From: Nymphaea colorata
Taxonomy: Eukaryota > Streptophyta > Magnoliopsida > Nymphaeales > Nymphaeaceae
Assembly (NCBI RefSeq): GCF_008831285.2
Contig: NC_045139.1
Span: forward strand, 21,992,412 to 22,056,411
Length of the DNA: 64,000 bases
Direction of reading: 5' to 3'
Both the position numbers and the translations under genes were made by a program. Below the pieces are notes generated by a model. It searched no databases. It was not told where the DNA came from and saw only the letters and a program-made list of their open reading frames with translations. Shown here piece by piece: positions 19,091 to 31,424 of the stretch. Within the stretch, counting starts at the first letter, position 1; every line of letters begins with the position of its first letter.

Positions 19091-19255
19091 TGTTAAGATG
19101 TGTTTATATTCAGTTTTAGGTTTAAGAGGGTACTTTTGTAATAACTTTTCCTTTAGATGGTTCTCTTGTAACTTCTCTCTCTCCTCTAGTCTATATAAAG
19201 AGGAGTTAGGGCAGATTTCGAGGTTAATCAAATATTATTCTTTCTAATCTTATCA
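19091..19255 (+). repeat. Copia C 3' LTR
   Basis: 165 bp, identical by eye to the 5' LTR; TATA box copy at 19192-19199. Confidence 0.95.
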
Positions 19256-22014
19256 TTTTCTATCATCAACAGATCCTGCATAGTCAACGTCACTGTAAGC
19301 AACAACTTAGCATGGGGATGACTTTAGGTATTTCAACACCATCAACGCAAAATCCCAGTGGACTTTTCTAGGCTTTTCCATAAACTGGCTTAATTTCCCA
19401 ACAACAAAGCTAATGTTTGGTCTTGTTATAGTAACATAAAGAAGTTTTCCAATGAGAGACCTGTAAGATCGTGAATCTACTAGTTCTGATTGATTATCAT
19501 GAAGATGAATACATGGATTCATAGAGAGATTAGCTGGCTTGGTCCCTAGCATTCTTGTATCCTGCAGTAGGTCAAGGACATACTTTCTTTGAGACATTAC
19601 TATACCTTCTTTGTTCTGCACAACTTCAATCCCAAGGAAATATCTTAAGTGACCAAGATCCTTCGTGACAAAATGCTTTTGAAGGAAAGCCTTTGCAGCA
19701 GAGATTTCTTGATGACAATCTCCTGTCAAGATAATGTCATCAACATATACTATGATGACAACTAGACCTTTGGAGGTCTTCTTGATGAATAGAGAATGAT
19801 CCAAAGGAGATCTTTCAAATCCACATTGTGAAACCACCTCTAGTGGAACCACGCCTTGGGACTTTGTTTGAGTCCATACATAGCCTTCTTCAGTCGACAC
19901 ACTTTACTACACTCCCCCTATCGCTGGAACCCTGGGGGTTGCTGCATATATACAGTCTCCTCAAGATCACCATAAAGGCATTCTTCACATCAAGCTGATA
20001 CATAGGCCAATCAGAGTGTACCGCAACAAAAATAATGAGGCGAATAGTGCCCAACCTGGCCACAGGAGAGAACGTCTCAAAAAAGTCAACTCCATATGTT
20101 TGAGTGTAACCTTTAGCCACTAATCGAGCTTTATATCGCTCTAATGATCCATCTGAATGATACTTGACTGTAAATACCGATTTGGAGCCAACAATGCCAT
20201 AATTTCAGGTGGATCAACCAATTTCCAGTTACCACGCTGTACAAGAGCATCTATCTCATCTTCCATAGCTTTCCGCCATTCACAGTCTAGTAATGCCTAT
20301 TGATGACAAGTTGGTACAGTATGAACTGACAAAGCCTTAAGAAACTGTTGTAAATTGTCATCAAGAAGGTCAGTGGAAATAAAGTGAGAGATGGGTTGCA
20401 TGGTACACTATCTCTTGCCTTTGCGCAAGGCTATAGGCAAGTCCTGTGAAGGATCAACATCAGGTATACTTACTTCAGTGGAGCTCACGTCCTGAGAAGA
20501 GTCTGATGGTCGACCATGAGAGGGGTCCAGTCGCCGAGTGTAGACCAACGGATGGTCCTGGAACCTATTCATAGTCGGAGTAGGAGAAGGAAAAGATTGC
20601 AATGGGACAGGAGGAATAGGTAGAGGAATAGGACATGGCATCTCAGATGACACAGAAGTAGTACTAAAGTAAGACTGAGACTCGAAAAAAGTGACATCCG
20701 CACTAATATACTCTTTTTGAGGTACCGGGTCAAAGCACTTGTACCCTTTTTGGTTTCTAGGATAACCAACAAACATACACTTAATGGCTTGAGCAGAAAG
20801 TTTATCATGTTTAGGCTCAAGAATGTGAACAAAACAGGTACACCCAAACACTTTAGGTGCAACAAGAAATAAGCTTCGATTGGGATACACAAGTTTAATA
20901 GGTACTTTGTTCTCAATAGAGGATGAAGGTAAACGATTTGTCAGGTAACAAGCCATGAGTATGGCATCACCCCACAAGTATGCAGGTACATGATTATGAA
21001 GCATTAGGGTACGAGCAACTGTTAGAAGTTGCCTATGTTTTCGTTTGGCGACTCCATTCTGTTGTGAGGTATGAGGGCATGTAAATTGAGGAGAGATACC
21101 ATTTTCAGCATAAAAGGACATTAAGATAGATGATTTGAACTCGAGAGCATTATCAGTGCGAATACACTTAACCACAGAACCAAACTGAGTTTTTATTTCA
21201 ATAATCAAGTTTTTGAGAATACAAATTACTTCAGACCTTTCCTTCAAAAGGAATACCCAACTGACTCGAGAGTAATCATCAACAACGACCAGAAAATACC
21301 TAAACTTAGCTCGGCTAGCAATCCTGCTAGGCCCCCACACATCAACATGGAGAAGATCAAATAACCCTTGACTTGAAGGACTAAGACTCGAAGGAAAACT
21401 ACTACGAGTGTGCTTGCCAAATTGACAAGCTTCACACTGAAAAGACTCTGGGACTGAAAGATTAGGTAGGATAGAACGGAGCTTGGGCGCTAAAGGATGA
21501 CCAAGCCTGAGATGCCACTGGAAGAATGTAGACTCTGATGTAGAGGAGGTAGCAGCAAGACCCATAGGAGCCGACAGGATGTAGACGCCCCCTTTCTCAT
21601 AGCCGCCACCAATCGTCTTCCCAGTTTGCAAGTCCTAAAAAGAGTATGAACCAGGGTAAAAAATAATGCGACAATGTAAATCAGTAGTCAACTGTTTGAC
21701 AGAGAGCAAATGAGATGGAAATTCAGGGGCATATAAAACATGTGGAATAGTGATAGACTGAGAAAGCTTCACATATCCATAACCCAGTATGGGTGACATT
21801 CTACCATCTGCAATTTTGACATGACGTGGTTGAGGAAATCTATATAACGTAATGAAAGACCCAGGCCTACTGCAAAAATGTCTCGATGCTCCTGAATCAA
21901 TAATCCAAGAAATACCTGAATCAAACGTGGATGTACTTGCTAAGAAGGCTCGATCAGTCAAAGCTGTGGAAGCTGAAGCTTGTGAGGCTTTGTGTGCTAA
22001 AAATTACTCATACT
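19256..22014 (-). pseudogene. Copia B protease-integrase-RT remnant
   Basis: Read from 22009 downwards: protease SWIIDSGASRHFCSRPGSF (about 21910), stop near 21635, GAG-pre-integrase WHLRLGH and CEACQFGKH, integrase HVDVWGPS and RTDNALEF (21630-21130), QQNGVAKRKHR (Lys-Arg for the usual Glu-Arg, so the third catalytic Glu seems lost), then a broken linker (20408-20120) and RT with [23 protein letters not shown] (YVDD near 19745) to IPMLS near 19310. Several stops and shifts; not functional. Copia D (22015-33066) splits it from gag, and C from RNase H. Confidence 0.85.
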
Positions 22015-22251
22015 TGTAGAAACACGAACACAGAGAAAACAAAACGAGGAACATGATGTAACGTGGAAAAAACCCTCAACAAGAGGAAAAAAACCACGGA
22101 TGAGGAGCTGGTGCCCACTAGCAGCCAGACACTCTCTCTCTTAAGATTTCATTCACACAGAAGATTAGGGTTACAATGGTATAAATATGCCCTAATTAGG
22201 ACATACTGGATCGGGTCCAGACCTAGACCCGTACACCAATATCCGTCAACA
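22015..22251 (-). repeat. Copia D 3' LTR
   Basis: 237 bp, TGTAGAAACACG...CCGTCAACA; about 3% different from 32828-33066. The polypurine tract follows at 22252-22263. Confidence 0.93.
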
Positions 22252-23610
22252 CTCCCCCTCAAGTTGAGCATACATATCAAACATGCCCAACTTGAATACA
22301 TTTCTCTCGAACGAAGTCAAGGATAGAGCCTTCGTCAGAACATCAACGGTTTGGTCTTCAGACTTCATGTAAGGAAGGATCAACTCTTTGACATCAATTC
22401 TTTCACGAATAAAGTGACGATCAATCTCAACATGCTTGGTTCTGTCGTGTAGAACAGGGTTGTTGGCTAGATTGATTGCAAACTTGTTATCACAGTACAT
22501 CTTCATAGGTCCTTCAATCTCTATGCCAATATCAGTCAGCAATATTTTTAACCATAGTAACTCTGACACTCCCATCGCAACGGCTCTATATTCTGCCTCT
22601 GCACTAGATCGTGAACATACATCCTGTCTCTTGCTCCTCCATACTACAAGGTTTCCTCCCAGGTAGACACAGTACCCTGTAGTAGATCGTCTGGTGTCAG
22701 CACATCCTGCCCAGTCTGCATCAGAATACCCCTCGAACTCTACAGTCTCTTGTTTTACATACAAGAATCTCTTATCAGGATTTCTCTTCAAGTAACATAA
22801 TACTCTGTCCACAGCCTTCAGATGTGCATCAGTAGGAGCATGCATGAATTGACTCTATACATTTACCGCGAAAGTGATATCAGGTCTCGTGAGGGTAAGG
22901 TAAATCAACTTCCCAACCAGACGTTGATATCTTCCCTTAGCTTATTCACAGAGCAGCTCTCCATCCCTAAGACTCAATTTGTGCCCGATGTCAAGTGGGG
23001 TAGAAGCAGGCCTACACCCCAACTTACCAGTCTCTTCCAACAGATCTAATGTGTATTTCCTTTGGTTTAGCACAAGACCAGTACTCGATCTAGCAATCTC
23101 AATACCAAGAAAATACCTCAGCTTGCCAAGATCCTTGAGATCAAATTCCGTAGCCAGTAACCCTTTTAACTTGATGATCTCCTCCTCATCATTGCCTGTG
23201 ACAATCATGTCATCCACATAGACAAGTAAAAGAGTGACTCTGCCCTCCTTTTTCTTCACGAATAGAGTGTGGTCTCCATTCCCTTGTTTGTACCCATGAT
23301 GTTGCATTACTCGTCTCAGTCGTTCGAACCATGCTCTAGGCGACTGCTTGAGGCCATATAAGGCCTTTTTCAGCTTACAATATTTCTCTGGTTCTTCATA
23401 TCCTGGAGGCATATGCATATATACTTCTTCTTCGAGGTCACCATTGAGGAAGGCATTCCTAACATCTAGTTAGTACATCTTCCACTCCTTCATCACAGCT
23501 AGGGATATAACAACTCTGACTGTCTTCATTTTCGCGACAGGTGCAAATGTCTCCAAGTAATCAATCCCATATTTTTGGCTAAACCCCTTGGCCACAAGAC
23601 GAGCTTTATA
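22246..23610 (-). pseudogene. Copia D RT-RNase H, four in-frame stops
   Basis: A single reading frame from the hAT insertion point to the LTR, with stops at 23470-23472 (TAA for the Gln of QLDVKNAF), 22942-22944 (TAA within CEEAKGRYQ-like sequence) and 22855-22857 (TAG in NVMSQF-like sequence), plus the normal terminal stop. It includes [45 protein letters not shown] (YVDD near 23215), YSDADWAGC, SSAEAEYRAVAMG and CDNKFAINLANNPVLHDR. Point mutations only; the RT fold is otherwise conserved. Non-functional. Confidence 0.88.
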
Positions 23611-23618
23611 TCTTTCAA

Positions 23619-24325
23619 CCTCTGTCACACGGGTACTCCTCCTAAGGAGGAGTACCCGTATGGTACGGGTACTCCTCCTACGGGTACGGTACGACACGGG
23701 TATGGGTACGGGTACGGCCCTGGGTACGGCAGGGTACTGCATTGACCGTACCGGGTGCAGTCAACGCACCCAATGTCATTTTTGACCTTTTTTAGACTCG
23801 GTCAAAGTTGACTGAGCCCAAATTTGTCTGATTTTAATGTTAATGATTTTTACATTTTCACTTTTTAAACCATTTTAACGTTAAAATTTTCGAAACCCTC
23901 ATTTTAATGTCCCACTTCCCTCTTTTTTCTTCATTCTTGCTTAGTAGTGTTGGGATTTGTTTTTTGCTTCGCTAGCTCCTTTATCTTGTTATGTAAAAGT
24001 TTATGTTGTTCCTTTGTTTGTACTTATGCTTCTGTACACGCGTGATTTTCTTCGGCCTCAGTTGAGCAGTAAATTTGCGACTGAGGAGAATGAGAATAAA
24101 AAATGGTAAGTTTTGGATTATGATTTATGAATATGTTATTTTGTTTGTACTTTTTTGATATATATGTGCGAATAGGTTATTCTGTTTGAAATTTTTTGAC
24201 ATATATATGTATGTGCATGTGTGTGTACGGCCGTACCCCCGTACCCAAGTTTTTTAAAAATGGTTCGTACCCGTACCCGCACCGGCACCCGTACCCGCAC
24301 TCGTACCCGTACCTATGTGACATAG
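23619..24325 (+). mobile_element. Non-autonomous hAT deletion derivative (707 bp)
   Basis: Perfect 8-bp target-site duplication CTTTCAAC (23611-23618, 24326-24333). Terminal inverted repeats CTCTGTCACACGGGTAC and, on the other strand, CTATGTCACATAGGTAC. Subterminal arrays of GTACGGGTACC-type motifs occur at both ends. The inner flanks, including a 3' UTR-like stretch (GGATTATGATTTATGAATATG), match the ends of the autonomous hAT at 33778-37320, and the transposase is missing. Strand is given by the partner element. It sits in the RT of Copia D. Confidence 0.9.
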
Positions 24326-26347
24326 CTTTCAACACTCCCAGCTGGTTTGTACTTGATGGTATACACCCATTTGGATCCAACCAAGTGAGCCGCCAGGAAT
24401 CTTCACAACCTCCCATGTCATGTTTCTTCTCAAGGCTTCCATTTCTTCTTTCATAGCATCATCCCACTTGGAATCACTTTGAGCTTCAGCAACGGTCCTG
24501 GGAATCACAGCCAAAGAAAGAGAAGAAACAAAACACTTGTAATCCTTGCCAAGTCTGGAATAAGATACAAAATTACCAATAGGGTGTTGAGTACATGACC
24601 TGACACCCTTTCTCAGGACAATGGAAAGATCTTCATTTTCCTTTTCAACCTCATCTTCAGTCTTCAAGGTCGGACTTGGTTCATCCAGGGAAGGAGTGGC
24701 ATTGGGATTGGAATAAGATTTCGCACCACAAGTCACCTCCTCTATCCGAGCACCTCGTCTAGAATAGACCTGTCCAAACAAACGATGGCCTTCCTTCTCA
24801 GTGTCACACCCTTCCTCCTTTTCAGGCACATCAACAACAGTGAGAGATTCTGCTTTCCTGTAGTCCAAGAAATCTGTAAATTGAAGCTCCTGACTCTGAG
24901 AATACTCTTCCCTAACCACAGACTTCTCCCCCTGAAGAGGATTCTTACCAAAGTAAGAGGCATGTTCCAAGAAGGTAACATCCCTCATAACATAGACTCG
25001 GTCAGTGGTGGGGTCAATACATCTGTATCCTTTCTGAGTAGGAGAATACCCAACAAACACACCTTTGATAGACCTGGGATCAAGTTTCTTAATATTGGGA
25101 TTGTGATTATGTATAAAACACACACAGCCAAAAACACGAGGGGGGAGTAGAAATGGTTGACGACTGCCGGGAAGTAACGAATGGGGAGTCCGACCATTCA
25201 GAACACGACTGGGCATGCGATTGATGAGATACGCACTAGTAAGAACTGCATCACCCCAATAGTGTTTAGGAAGTTTTCTCTGAAACAAAAGAGCCCTGGT
25301 GACATTAAGAAGCTGGTGATTTTTCCTTTCAGTCACCCCATTTTGTGGGGGAGTATAACTACAGGATGTCTCATGAACAATCCCTCTTTTTTGAAGAAAA
25401 TCCTCAACCGACTGACACATATACTCACGGGCATTATCGGACCGAAAGGTTTTAATAGTCCCACCATATTGAGTATACACAAGAGAAATGAAGGTCTCTA
25501 TGATATGAGGAACCTCACTGCGATCCCTTAACAAGTACACAAAAGTAGCCCGAGAGAAGTCATCAATAAAAGTGATAAAGTATTGAAAACCTTGACGGGT
25601 ATGAATTCCCGAAGGCCCCCACACATCTGAGTGAACCAAGGAAAAAACTTCATTAACACAGCTAGTAGAAATAGGGTACGAAGCCCTCACATGTTTGGCA
25701 AACTGACACACATCACAGGAAATTAAAGACATTCAAGAAGAACACAAATCGGGGAACAACTGTTTCAAAATCCCAAAAGGTAAATGCCCAAAACGTTCAT
25801 GCCAGTACAAGAAGGACTGAAGACAATATTCTCTTCGTTTCTCTGTCTTGCTGATCGCTGTCACAAGAGCTGTAGCCACATGTATGGGAAGACAATCTAG
25901 GCCATAAGAAGACAATCTAGGCCTTCAGACGCCAAACCAATCTCAATCCTCTTTCCTGTCACCAAGTCCTGCAAAACACAACGGTTGGCAGAAAAAATGA
26001 GTTCACAGTTCAGCTCTTTAGTAAGTTTACTAACTGACAAGAGATTTAAGGGAAACTGGGGAACATGTAATGCTCCCCGCACATGAAATTTGTCCAACAA
26101 GGACAGAGTCCCTTCGCCTGCCAAAACAGTAGAGGACCCATCTGCGAGAGAAACTCGTTCTCTTCCCGAAGATAACTTATATTCCTGAAATAATTTTGGG
26201 TTACCTGTCATGTGGTGAGTGGCACCACTATCCACAATCCATTCCCCCATAGAAGAGTTACCTGTATCGCCAATAACTGCAAGAGCATGATTAGCCTTTG
26301 TCTCATCTGGTGTCTCGGCCTGGTTGACATCAATCCGACCCAAGTAG
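24326..26347 (-). pseudogene. Copia D protease-integrase-RT start remnant
   Basis: From the Copia E junction at 26347: NQAETPDET, protease WIVDSGATHHMTGNPKLF (about 26220), stretch to ELIFSANRC, then a 20-bp tandem duplication (AGACAATCTAGGCC at 25890 and 25910) that shifts the frame, GAG-pre-integrase WHERFGHLPFG, a stop at 25733-25735, then a long open frame 25732-24329 with CDVC, HSDVWGPSG, FRSDNAREYMC, PPQNGVTERK, the linker and the start of RT ([11 protein letters not shown]). The hAT derivative interrupts RT at 24333. Non-functional. Confidence 0.85.
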
Positions 26348-26623
26348 TGTAAGAATCTTCACAAAGTACTCGTCCCTCCGTATGCAAAACAGATATATTG
26401 AGAGGAGAGGATGAAAGAAGACGATGGAGGAAAGGGAGCAGCCGGCTTAACACAGCCCTGCGTTCCTTAATCTTTAATTAAAAGAATAACCCTAATAGGT
26501 TACAACAGATTTGTACATAAAATTATAAAATATTACAAGAGAGCCACCGCCTAGTAACTTTAGGCGTGTGGATATAAGGAGAATGGATCGGGTCTGAACA
26601 GACCCGATCCCCATACGCTAACA
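26348..26623 (-). repeat. Copia E 3' LTR
   Basis: 276 bp, TGTAAGAATC...CGCTAACA. The gag-pol stop codon (26618-26620) lies inside it, as in Copia A. A purine-rich tract (minus strand CTTGAGGGGAGC) abuts it at 26624-26635. Confidence 0.95.
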
Positions 26624-29600
26624 GCTCCCCTCAAGTTGTGCATGAGATTTGATCATGCACAACTTGTTCTTCAAATCCCAAAAATGCTGCCCTGTGAGAC
26701 CTTTGGTAAAAAGATCAGCTATCTGTTCATTGGTGGATATATAAGTAGGCAAGATCTCGGCTTCTTCAACCTTCTGACGAATGAAATGTTGATCAATCTC
26801 TATATGTTTGGTGCGATTATGCAAAATGGGATTGAAAGCAATTTTTATCGCACTTTGATTGTCACATAGTAATGATGACCGAACAATAGGAAGATTGAGC
26901 TCCCCAAGTAAATGACGTAACCATGACGCTTCAGCCGTCCCTGCAGTCATTGCTCTATACTCTGCCTCAGTGCTAGATCGTGCAACAGCACGCTGCTTTT
27001 TACTGCTCCAACAAATGAGATTAGAATCAAGAAAGAGACAGAAACCTGAAACTGATCGTCGGTCATCGGGATCGCCTGCCCAGTCGGCATCAGTATATGT
27101 ATATATGCTATGTCCAAAAGAAACATTGAAACATTTGGTGTAGACTAGTCCATCTCCAAGAGTAGCTTTGAGATACCGTAGGATCCGCTTAGCAGCATCC
27201 ATATGTCCTTCAGTGGGTGCATGCATGAACTGAGAAATCTGATTTACAGCATATACTATGTCTGGGCGAGTAAAGGTAAGATATTGTAACATACCAACAA
27301 TGCTGCGATAGAATGTGGGATTGGAATATGCAGCAGTTCCATCAGATGCAGTCAATTTAGTATTCAGAACACTGGGGGTAGTGATGGGTTTGCAATTAGT
27401 CATACCTGCCCTGTCCAAAACATCAAGGGTATACTTGTGCTGTGTAAGAGTCAAACTATCATTTGTCCTGTCAAGTTCAACACCCAAAAAATATCGTAAT
27501 TCTCCCAGATCCTTCATCTTGAATTCTTGCTTCAACATACCTTTAACATAAGATATATGTGAAGAAGAATTCCCAGTTATAACAATATCATCAACATAGA
27601 TAAGTAACCAGGTGGTAGCTTCTCCAGTGCGATAGATAAACAAAGAGTGATCGAGAGAGCTTCGGAGAAAACCAACTTGTTGTATGTGATGAGAAAAACG
27701 ATCAAACCATGACCTAGAAGCTTGCTTCAACCCATATAGAGACTTGTGTAATTTGCAAACCCATTTTTGAGAATCATGAGTAGTGTAGCCGGGAGGTTGC
27801 TCCATGTATACCTCTTCCTTAAGAATTCCATGAAGAAAAGCATTTTTGACATCTAACTGATAGAGAGGCCATCCATACGAGACTGCAAGAGAAATAATCA
27901 CACGGATTGTTCCCATCTTGATGACTGGACTGAATGTTTCATCATAATCTTCCCCATATTGCTGAGTGAAACAGCGCGCCACAAGTCATGCTTTATACCG
28001 ATCAATGCTACCATTTGGTTTATATTTCAGTTTATAAACCCATTTGGATCCCACAACATTCTTATCAACTGGACGAGGGACAATCTGCCAAGTCTGACAT
28101 TCATGCAAGGTTGCCATTTCCTCATTCATAGCTTCAACCCAACATTTTTCCTTACTCGCATTGTGATAAGATGTTGGTTCCACCTTTTTGCTGACTTCTG
28201 TCATAAACAGCTGAAAATCCAAAGAAAAACTGTTATAGCTCACCCATTTATCAATAGGATGTCGCACGCGTTGTGATTGGCGTGGAACTGCAGTAGGAAC
28301 TGATCGCCTAGAATACACCAGGCCTGAGAACCGATTATGCATAGGTGGCTAGTTGGGCTGAGAAGATGAAGGCATGCTGTCCAAGGAAGTAGTGCTGCTC
28401 AAGGAACTACTTACAGATGTCTCGGGCTCATTAACAACTTGCTCATTGTGTTCAGTCAACATTGCTGCCCCTTGTCTTAAGATTTCAGCATGAAGCCAAG
28501 TATCATAAACTTCATTTTTGTCCTTGAGTGTCACAGAAGTAGCCTTGGGATCCTGTAACCTGTTCTCATCAAAGACAACATGCCGTGAAATATGTACACG
28601 CCCAGTTTTAGGGTTGTAACACCTATAACCCTTGTAATTTTCTGCATATCCTATAAATCTACATAAAACAGCACGATCTTGAAATTTGTTTCGCAAGGAA
28701 ACATCAACATGCACATAGCACACACATCCAAAAACACGCAACTCCTCATAACGTGGCTGCTCTTGGTGTAAAAGAAAAAATGGTGATTTTCCATCAAGCA
28801 AAGCCAATGGCAATCGATTTATAACATGTACAGCCGTATGGAAAGCCTCGGTCCACAATGTCATAGGTAAGTCTGTTTCATGCATCATGCTAAGTGCACT
28901 TTCAACAATATGCCTATGTTTCCTTTCAGCAATTCCGTTTTGCTGAGGTGTATGCGGACATGAAATTTGTCTAGTGATCCCATTATCTAGTAAGTACTCA
29001 GTAAATTCATTAGAAATAAATTCACCACCACCATCACATTGAAAATGCACAATATTACTGAAGTATTTATTTTGAACCAAGGCATGAAATTGAGTAAATA
29101 AGCGAAAAACTTCTGATTTGTGTTTCATGAAATAGATCCAAGTATATCGGGAATATGAATCAACAAAAATGACATAGTATCTACTCCCAGAAGAAGAAGG
29201 AACTGGAGCAGGCCCCCAAACATCAGAATATATGGTGTCAAAAACCTTTGGAGCTCTTTTATTTATTAATTGAAAAGGAAGGGCATGGCTCTTACAGATA
29301 TGACAACTCGAGCACATGCTGGACTTACTGACAGAACTCAGACTGGACTTATCTAAGAGCCCGTCTGCAACAAGATTTCGAACAAAAGATTGACTACAAT
29401 GAGCTAACCGACCATGCCAAATGGATGGTTTATTATACTCTGTGACATTGACTTCACTAAGACTTGGAAAACATGATTCGGAAAGGTGAGATTTTGACAT
29501 CTGTGTAGCTCCTTCAAGGACATACATATCTCCTTTGCGAGTGCCCTCAGCGAATGTCTTCTTGGTTCGAGCATCCTTGACATAAATAGAAGAGGGTGTG

Positions 29601-30928
29601 AATTCAACAGAGGATTGAGTATCATCAATAAGCTTGGACACTGAAATAATATTTTTCTTGACACTTGGAACAACAAGAACATTCTTTAATGGAATCGAAG
29701 AAGAGCCCATAGAAATTTGTACATTTCCAATGTGTGATATTGTGTGATGGGAACCATCTCCCGTGACAACTGAGCCTTTATCTAAATAAGGGAGAGCACT
29801 AGAGAGATTACCTGCGTCACCAGTAACATGAGCTGCTGCTCCAGAGTCCACATACCATTCTTCTTGCTCGTTTTGTTTCAAATGGAGCTTAGACAGGGCT
29901 GTCATGAGGAGTTGCTGTACGTCTGCTGAAATATTAGATCCAGATGATGATGAAGCTGACCCTGCTGCTGCCTTGTTCTCACGTCTAATCTGATTATTTT
30001 TGTTCTGCGGGTTGTGCCAACATTCTGACTTTACATGCCCCCTCTTGTTGCAATAGAAACAAGTCGGAACCCTTCTAGATGTGGCAGAAGTAGTGTTCAT
30101 GCCCTGTGGTGTTGGAAGAATCCCTCTTCCCATTCCTGCCTGAGGAATCCAAGTACGAGTGCGATTCCCTTGCAATGCATGTGTCCCTGTGATCAGTACA
30201 TTGTGACTGTTGGAAGGAATCAAATTCTGTCGCTGAACACGACTAGCTTCGTGTTAGAATAACTTAGCCTTGAGATCTTCGAAAGATGGAAGAATAGGTA
30301 GGACTTCCAAGGCTGTGCAAAAAATATCAAAATCTGTTCCCAGTCCACTCAAGGCTTGTTGCACTTTGTCCTTGTCGCTGACGGGATGTCCAATGGCAGC
30401 AAGTTGATCACTTACACTTTTAATTTCATTCAAATATTCCAAAACAGTACGCGTCCCACGCTTGATGTCCTGAAATTGCCTTCTTAACTGCAGAAAACGT
30501 GCTTCGGATACTTGAGAATACGTGGTGGCAAGGGTAGACCACAACTCTAGGGCTGTTAAATCATCATCAATACCTCCTAATACTTCCTCTGGCAAAGTAG
30601 AAGTAATATAGGCAACAAGGGACTGGTCGTGAGCCAGCCAAGCTTCATACTCAGGATTATTTTCAGTAATGGTTTCATATTCAAATCTGATTTCACTCAT
30701 AGCCGCAGCCCCAGCAGCTTGATCTCCCACTACGGTCTTCTTCACTTCACGGTCAATATACATAGGAGGTGCTGGAGTGGTCCCATCGATATGCCCGTAG
30801 AGTCTATGACTTTTAATAAAAGGGACTATTTGACGTTTCCAAGTCAAATAGTTACCATGGTTCAGCTTTTGAGAAATAAGTTGGGAGAGAAAGCTAGAAG
30901 ATAGAAGAGAGGGAGTCGGCTGATCCAT
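26618..30928 (-). pseudogene. Copia E gag-pol, one frame with three stops
   Basis: ATG 30928 (MDQPTPSLLSSSFLSQLISQ) opens gag with NHGNYLTWKRQIVPFI. The whole polyprotein stays in one frame to 26618; only three stops interrupt it: TAA 30254-30256 in gag, TAG 28349-28351 in the linker, and TGA 27986-27988 at YKA-stop-LVA in RT, where relatives have Arg, so probably a CGA to TGA change. Domains: zinc knuckle CFYCNKRGHVKSEC, protease WYVDSGAAAHVTGD, WHGRLAH and C-x2-C, integrase YSDVWGPAP, FQCDGGGEF and [31 protein letters not shown] and LLIYVDDIVITG, RNase H YTDADWAGD, SSTEAEYRAM and CDNQSAIKIAFNP. About 1437 codons in all. Confidence 0.92.
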
Positions 30929-31136
30929 AATTGATTTAGGGCAACGACAGAAATTAGGGCAAAACGATGAGAAAATTAGGGCACAACGATTAGGGCAAAT
31001 CAATTAGGGCAAATCACGCAAGATTTAGGGCAGAAACTGAAAAGAGGGATGACCACGCCAGAAAAGAAAGAATTTAGGGCAGATTAGGGCTAATCACATC
31101 AAACTGAAATCACTCACCGGAGGACGATGCAACCTG
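30929..31136 (-). other. Copia E leader
   Basis: About 208 bp between PBS and gag ATG with repeated ATTAGGGCA-type motifs (at least seven between 30948 and 31090). Unlike the other leaders it is short and A+T-rich. The motif repeats may reflect duplication in the transcript leader; no function shown. Confidence 0.5.
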
Positions 31137-31148
31137 GCTCTGATACCA
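31137..31148 (-). other. Copia E primer-binding site
   Basis: Minus-strand TGGTATCAGAGC next to the 5' LTR. Confidence 0.95.
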
Positions 31149-31424
31149 TGTAAGAATCTTCACAAAGTACTCGTCCCTCCGTATGCAAAACAGATATATT
31201 GAGAGGAGAGGATGAAAGAAGACGATGGAGGAAAGGGAGCAGCCGGCTTAACACAGCCCTGCGTTCCTTAATCTTTAATTAAAAGAATAACCCTAATAGG
31301 TTACAACAGATTTGTACATAAAATTATAAAATATTACAAGAGAGCCACCGCCTAGTAACTTTAGGCGTGTGGATATAAGGAGAATGGATCGGGTCTGAAC
31401 AGACCCGATCCCCATACGCTAACA
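31149..31424 (-). repeat. Copia E 5' LTR
   Basis: 276 bp, identical by eye to 26348-26623. Confidence 0.95.

Larger units (their letters stand above)
14066..19255 (+). mobile_element. Copia C, full-length and apparently intact
   Basis: A 5190-bp plus-strand Ty1/copia element. LTRs of 165 bp (14066-14230 and 19091-19255) show no difference to my reading; the 5-bp target-site duplication TTTTC (14061-14065, 19256-19260) is perfect. PBS TGGTATCAGAGC at 14231-14242, polypurine tract GAGGGGGAG at 19082-19090, and an unbroken 1405-codon gag-pol. It lies in the RNase H of Copia B, in the opposite orientation to it. It is the strongest candidate here for an active retrotransposon. The proteins resemble those of B, so the two belong to related lineages. 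Confidence 0.95.
26348..31424 (-). mobile_element. Copia E, full-length, identical LTRs, three in-frame stops
   Basis: 5077 bp, minus strand, LTRs of 276 bp (26348-26623, 31149-31424) identical to my reading, PBS 31137-31148, perfect target-site duplication AGTAG (26343-26347, 31425-31429). It interrupts the gag-protease junction of Copia D. The protein differs clearly from A/D/F/H and from B/C, so it is a third copia lineage in the window. Confidence 0.95.
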
